Shown: piece by piece, positions 30,066 to 30,074 of the stretch
How positions within the stretch are numbered: position 1 is the first letter of the stretch
How the letters are laid out: every line of letters begins with the position of its first letter
Origin: a virus
Direction: 5' to 3' (one strand)
IMG/VR virus record: IMGVR_UViG_3300029266_001047
Coordinates: 1-30,074 of that record
DNA: 30,074 bases
Notes under the pieces: generated by a model
Seen by the model: the letters and a program-made list of their open reading frames with translations, nothing else
Databases searched by the model: none
Told to the model about the DNA's origin: nothing
Position numbers and translations under genes: made by a program

Positions 30066-30074
30066 AGGGTCTAA

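Noticed and set aside
1-30074. Prophage with integrase and attachment site
   Set aside because: No integrase, excisionase, repressor or att-like duplication is seen; E1/E2 are inverted, not direct, and show no integrase gene beside them.

Overview
The window is a segment of a low-GC, tailed double-stranded DNA phage genome whose host is most likely a marine Bacteroidota (Flavobacteriia-type) bacterium. The phage evidence is dense packing of small overlapping genes, virion-type proteins, a complete recombination and replication module and no housekeeping genes. The host inference rests on TAnnTTTG -7 promoter boxes, best seen before groEL with a TTG 19 nt upstream, on A-rich leaders without Shine-Dalgarno sequences, and on a BT4734/VirE-type primase N-terminus that is common in Bacteroidota elements. 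No integrase, repressor or terminase is visible. A strictly lytic lifestyle is possible but unproven.

Layout. (1) 1-425, minus strand: two small phage proteins, probably virion-linked. (2) 466-933, plus strand: a small basic protein of winged-helix size. (3) 928-3247, minus strand: a phage groEL-groES operon in inverted gene order with a textbook Bacteroidota promoter, then a 69-aa gene with its own terminator. (4) 3248-4913: a short-repeat and terminator-rich gap, one basic protein gene, and 640 bp of gene-free DNA rich in hairpins that I read as a structured RNA candidate. (5) 4914-9862, plus strand: about twenty small early-type genes, mostly unrecognised, including a stand-alone RadC/JAB protein, a 45-aa lipoprotein and an Api92/YubB-like protein. 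(6) 9863-10230: terminator, repeat element E1 with 9-bp iterons, AT-rich DNA and a foldable leader, together a candidate origin/control region. (7) 10231-21556, plus strand: DNA metabolism module with a C5-cytosine methyltransferase, a GP88-like protein, two DnaA-domain-IV-like proteins, a single-strand annealing protein plus PD-(D/E)XK exonuclease pair, an SSB-like protein behind a possible pseudoknot, a primase-helicase, an SF2 helicase, a VRR-NUC nuclease and a metallophosphoesterase. (8) 21590-21634: an inverted copy of E1 (E2), so the two copies bracket the whole module. (9) 21678-30065, minus strand: a 2504-residue virion-type protein and a 288-residue neighbour.

The genes fit one programme. 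Small early genes act on the host. The middle module copies and recombines the phage DNA, with annealing protein, exonuclease and SSB forming a Red-like set. The minus strand carries late virion and folding functions. The most unusual observations are a likely overprinted gene inside the giant virion gene (minus strand 25664-25870) lying on an island of about 50% GC, the inverted E1/E2 hairpin elements around the replication module, a 15-bp sequence present four times, the structured RNA region at 4271-4913, and the pseudoknot-like leader of the SSB-like gene.
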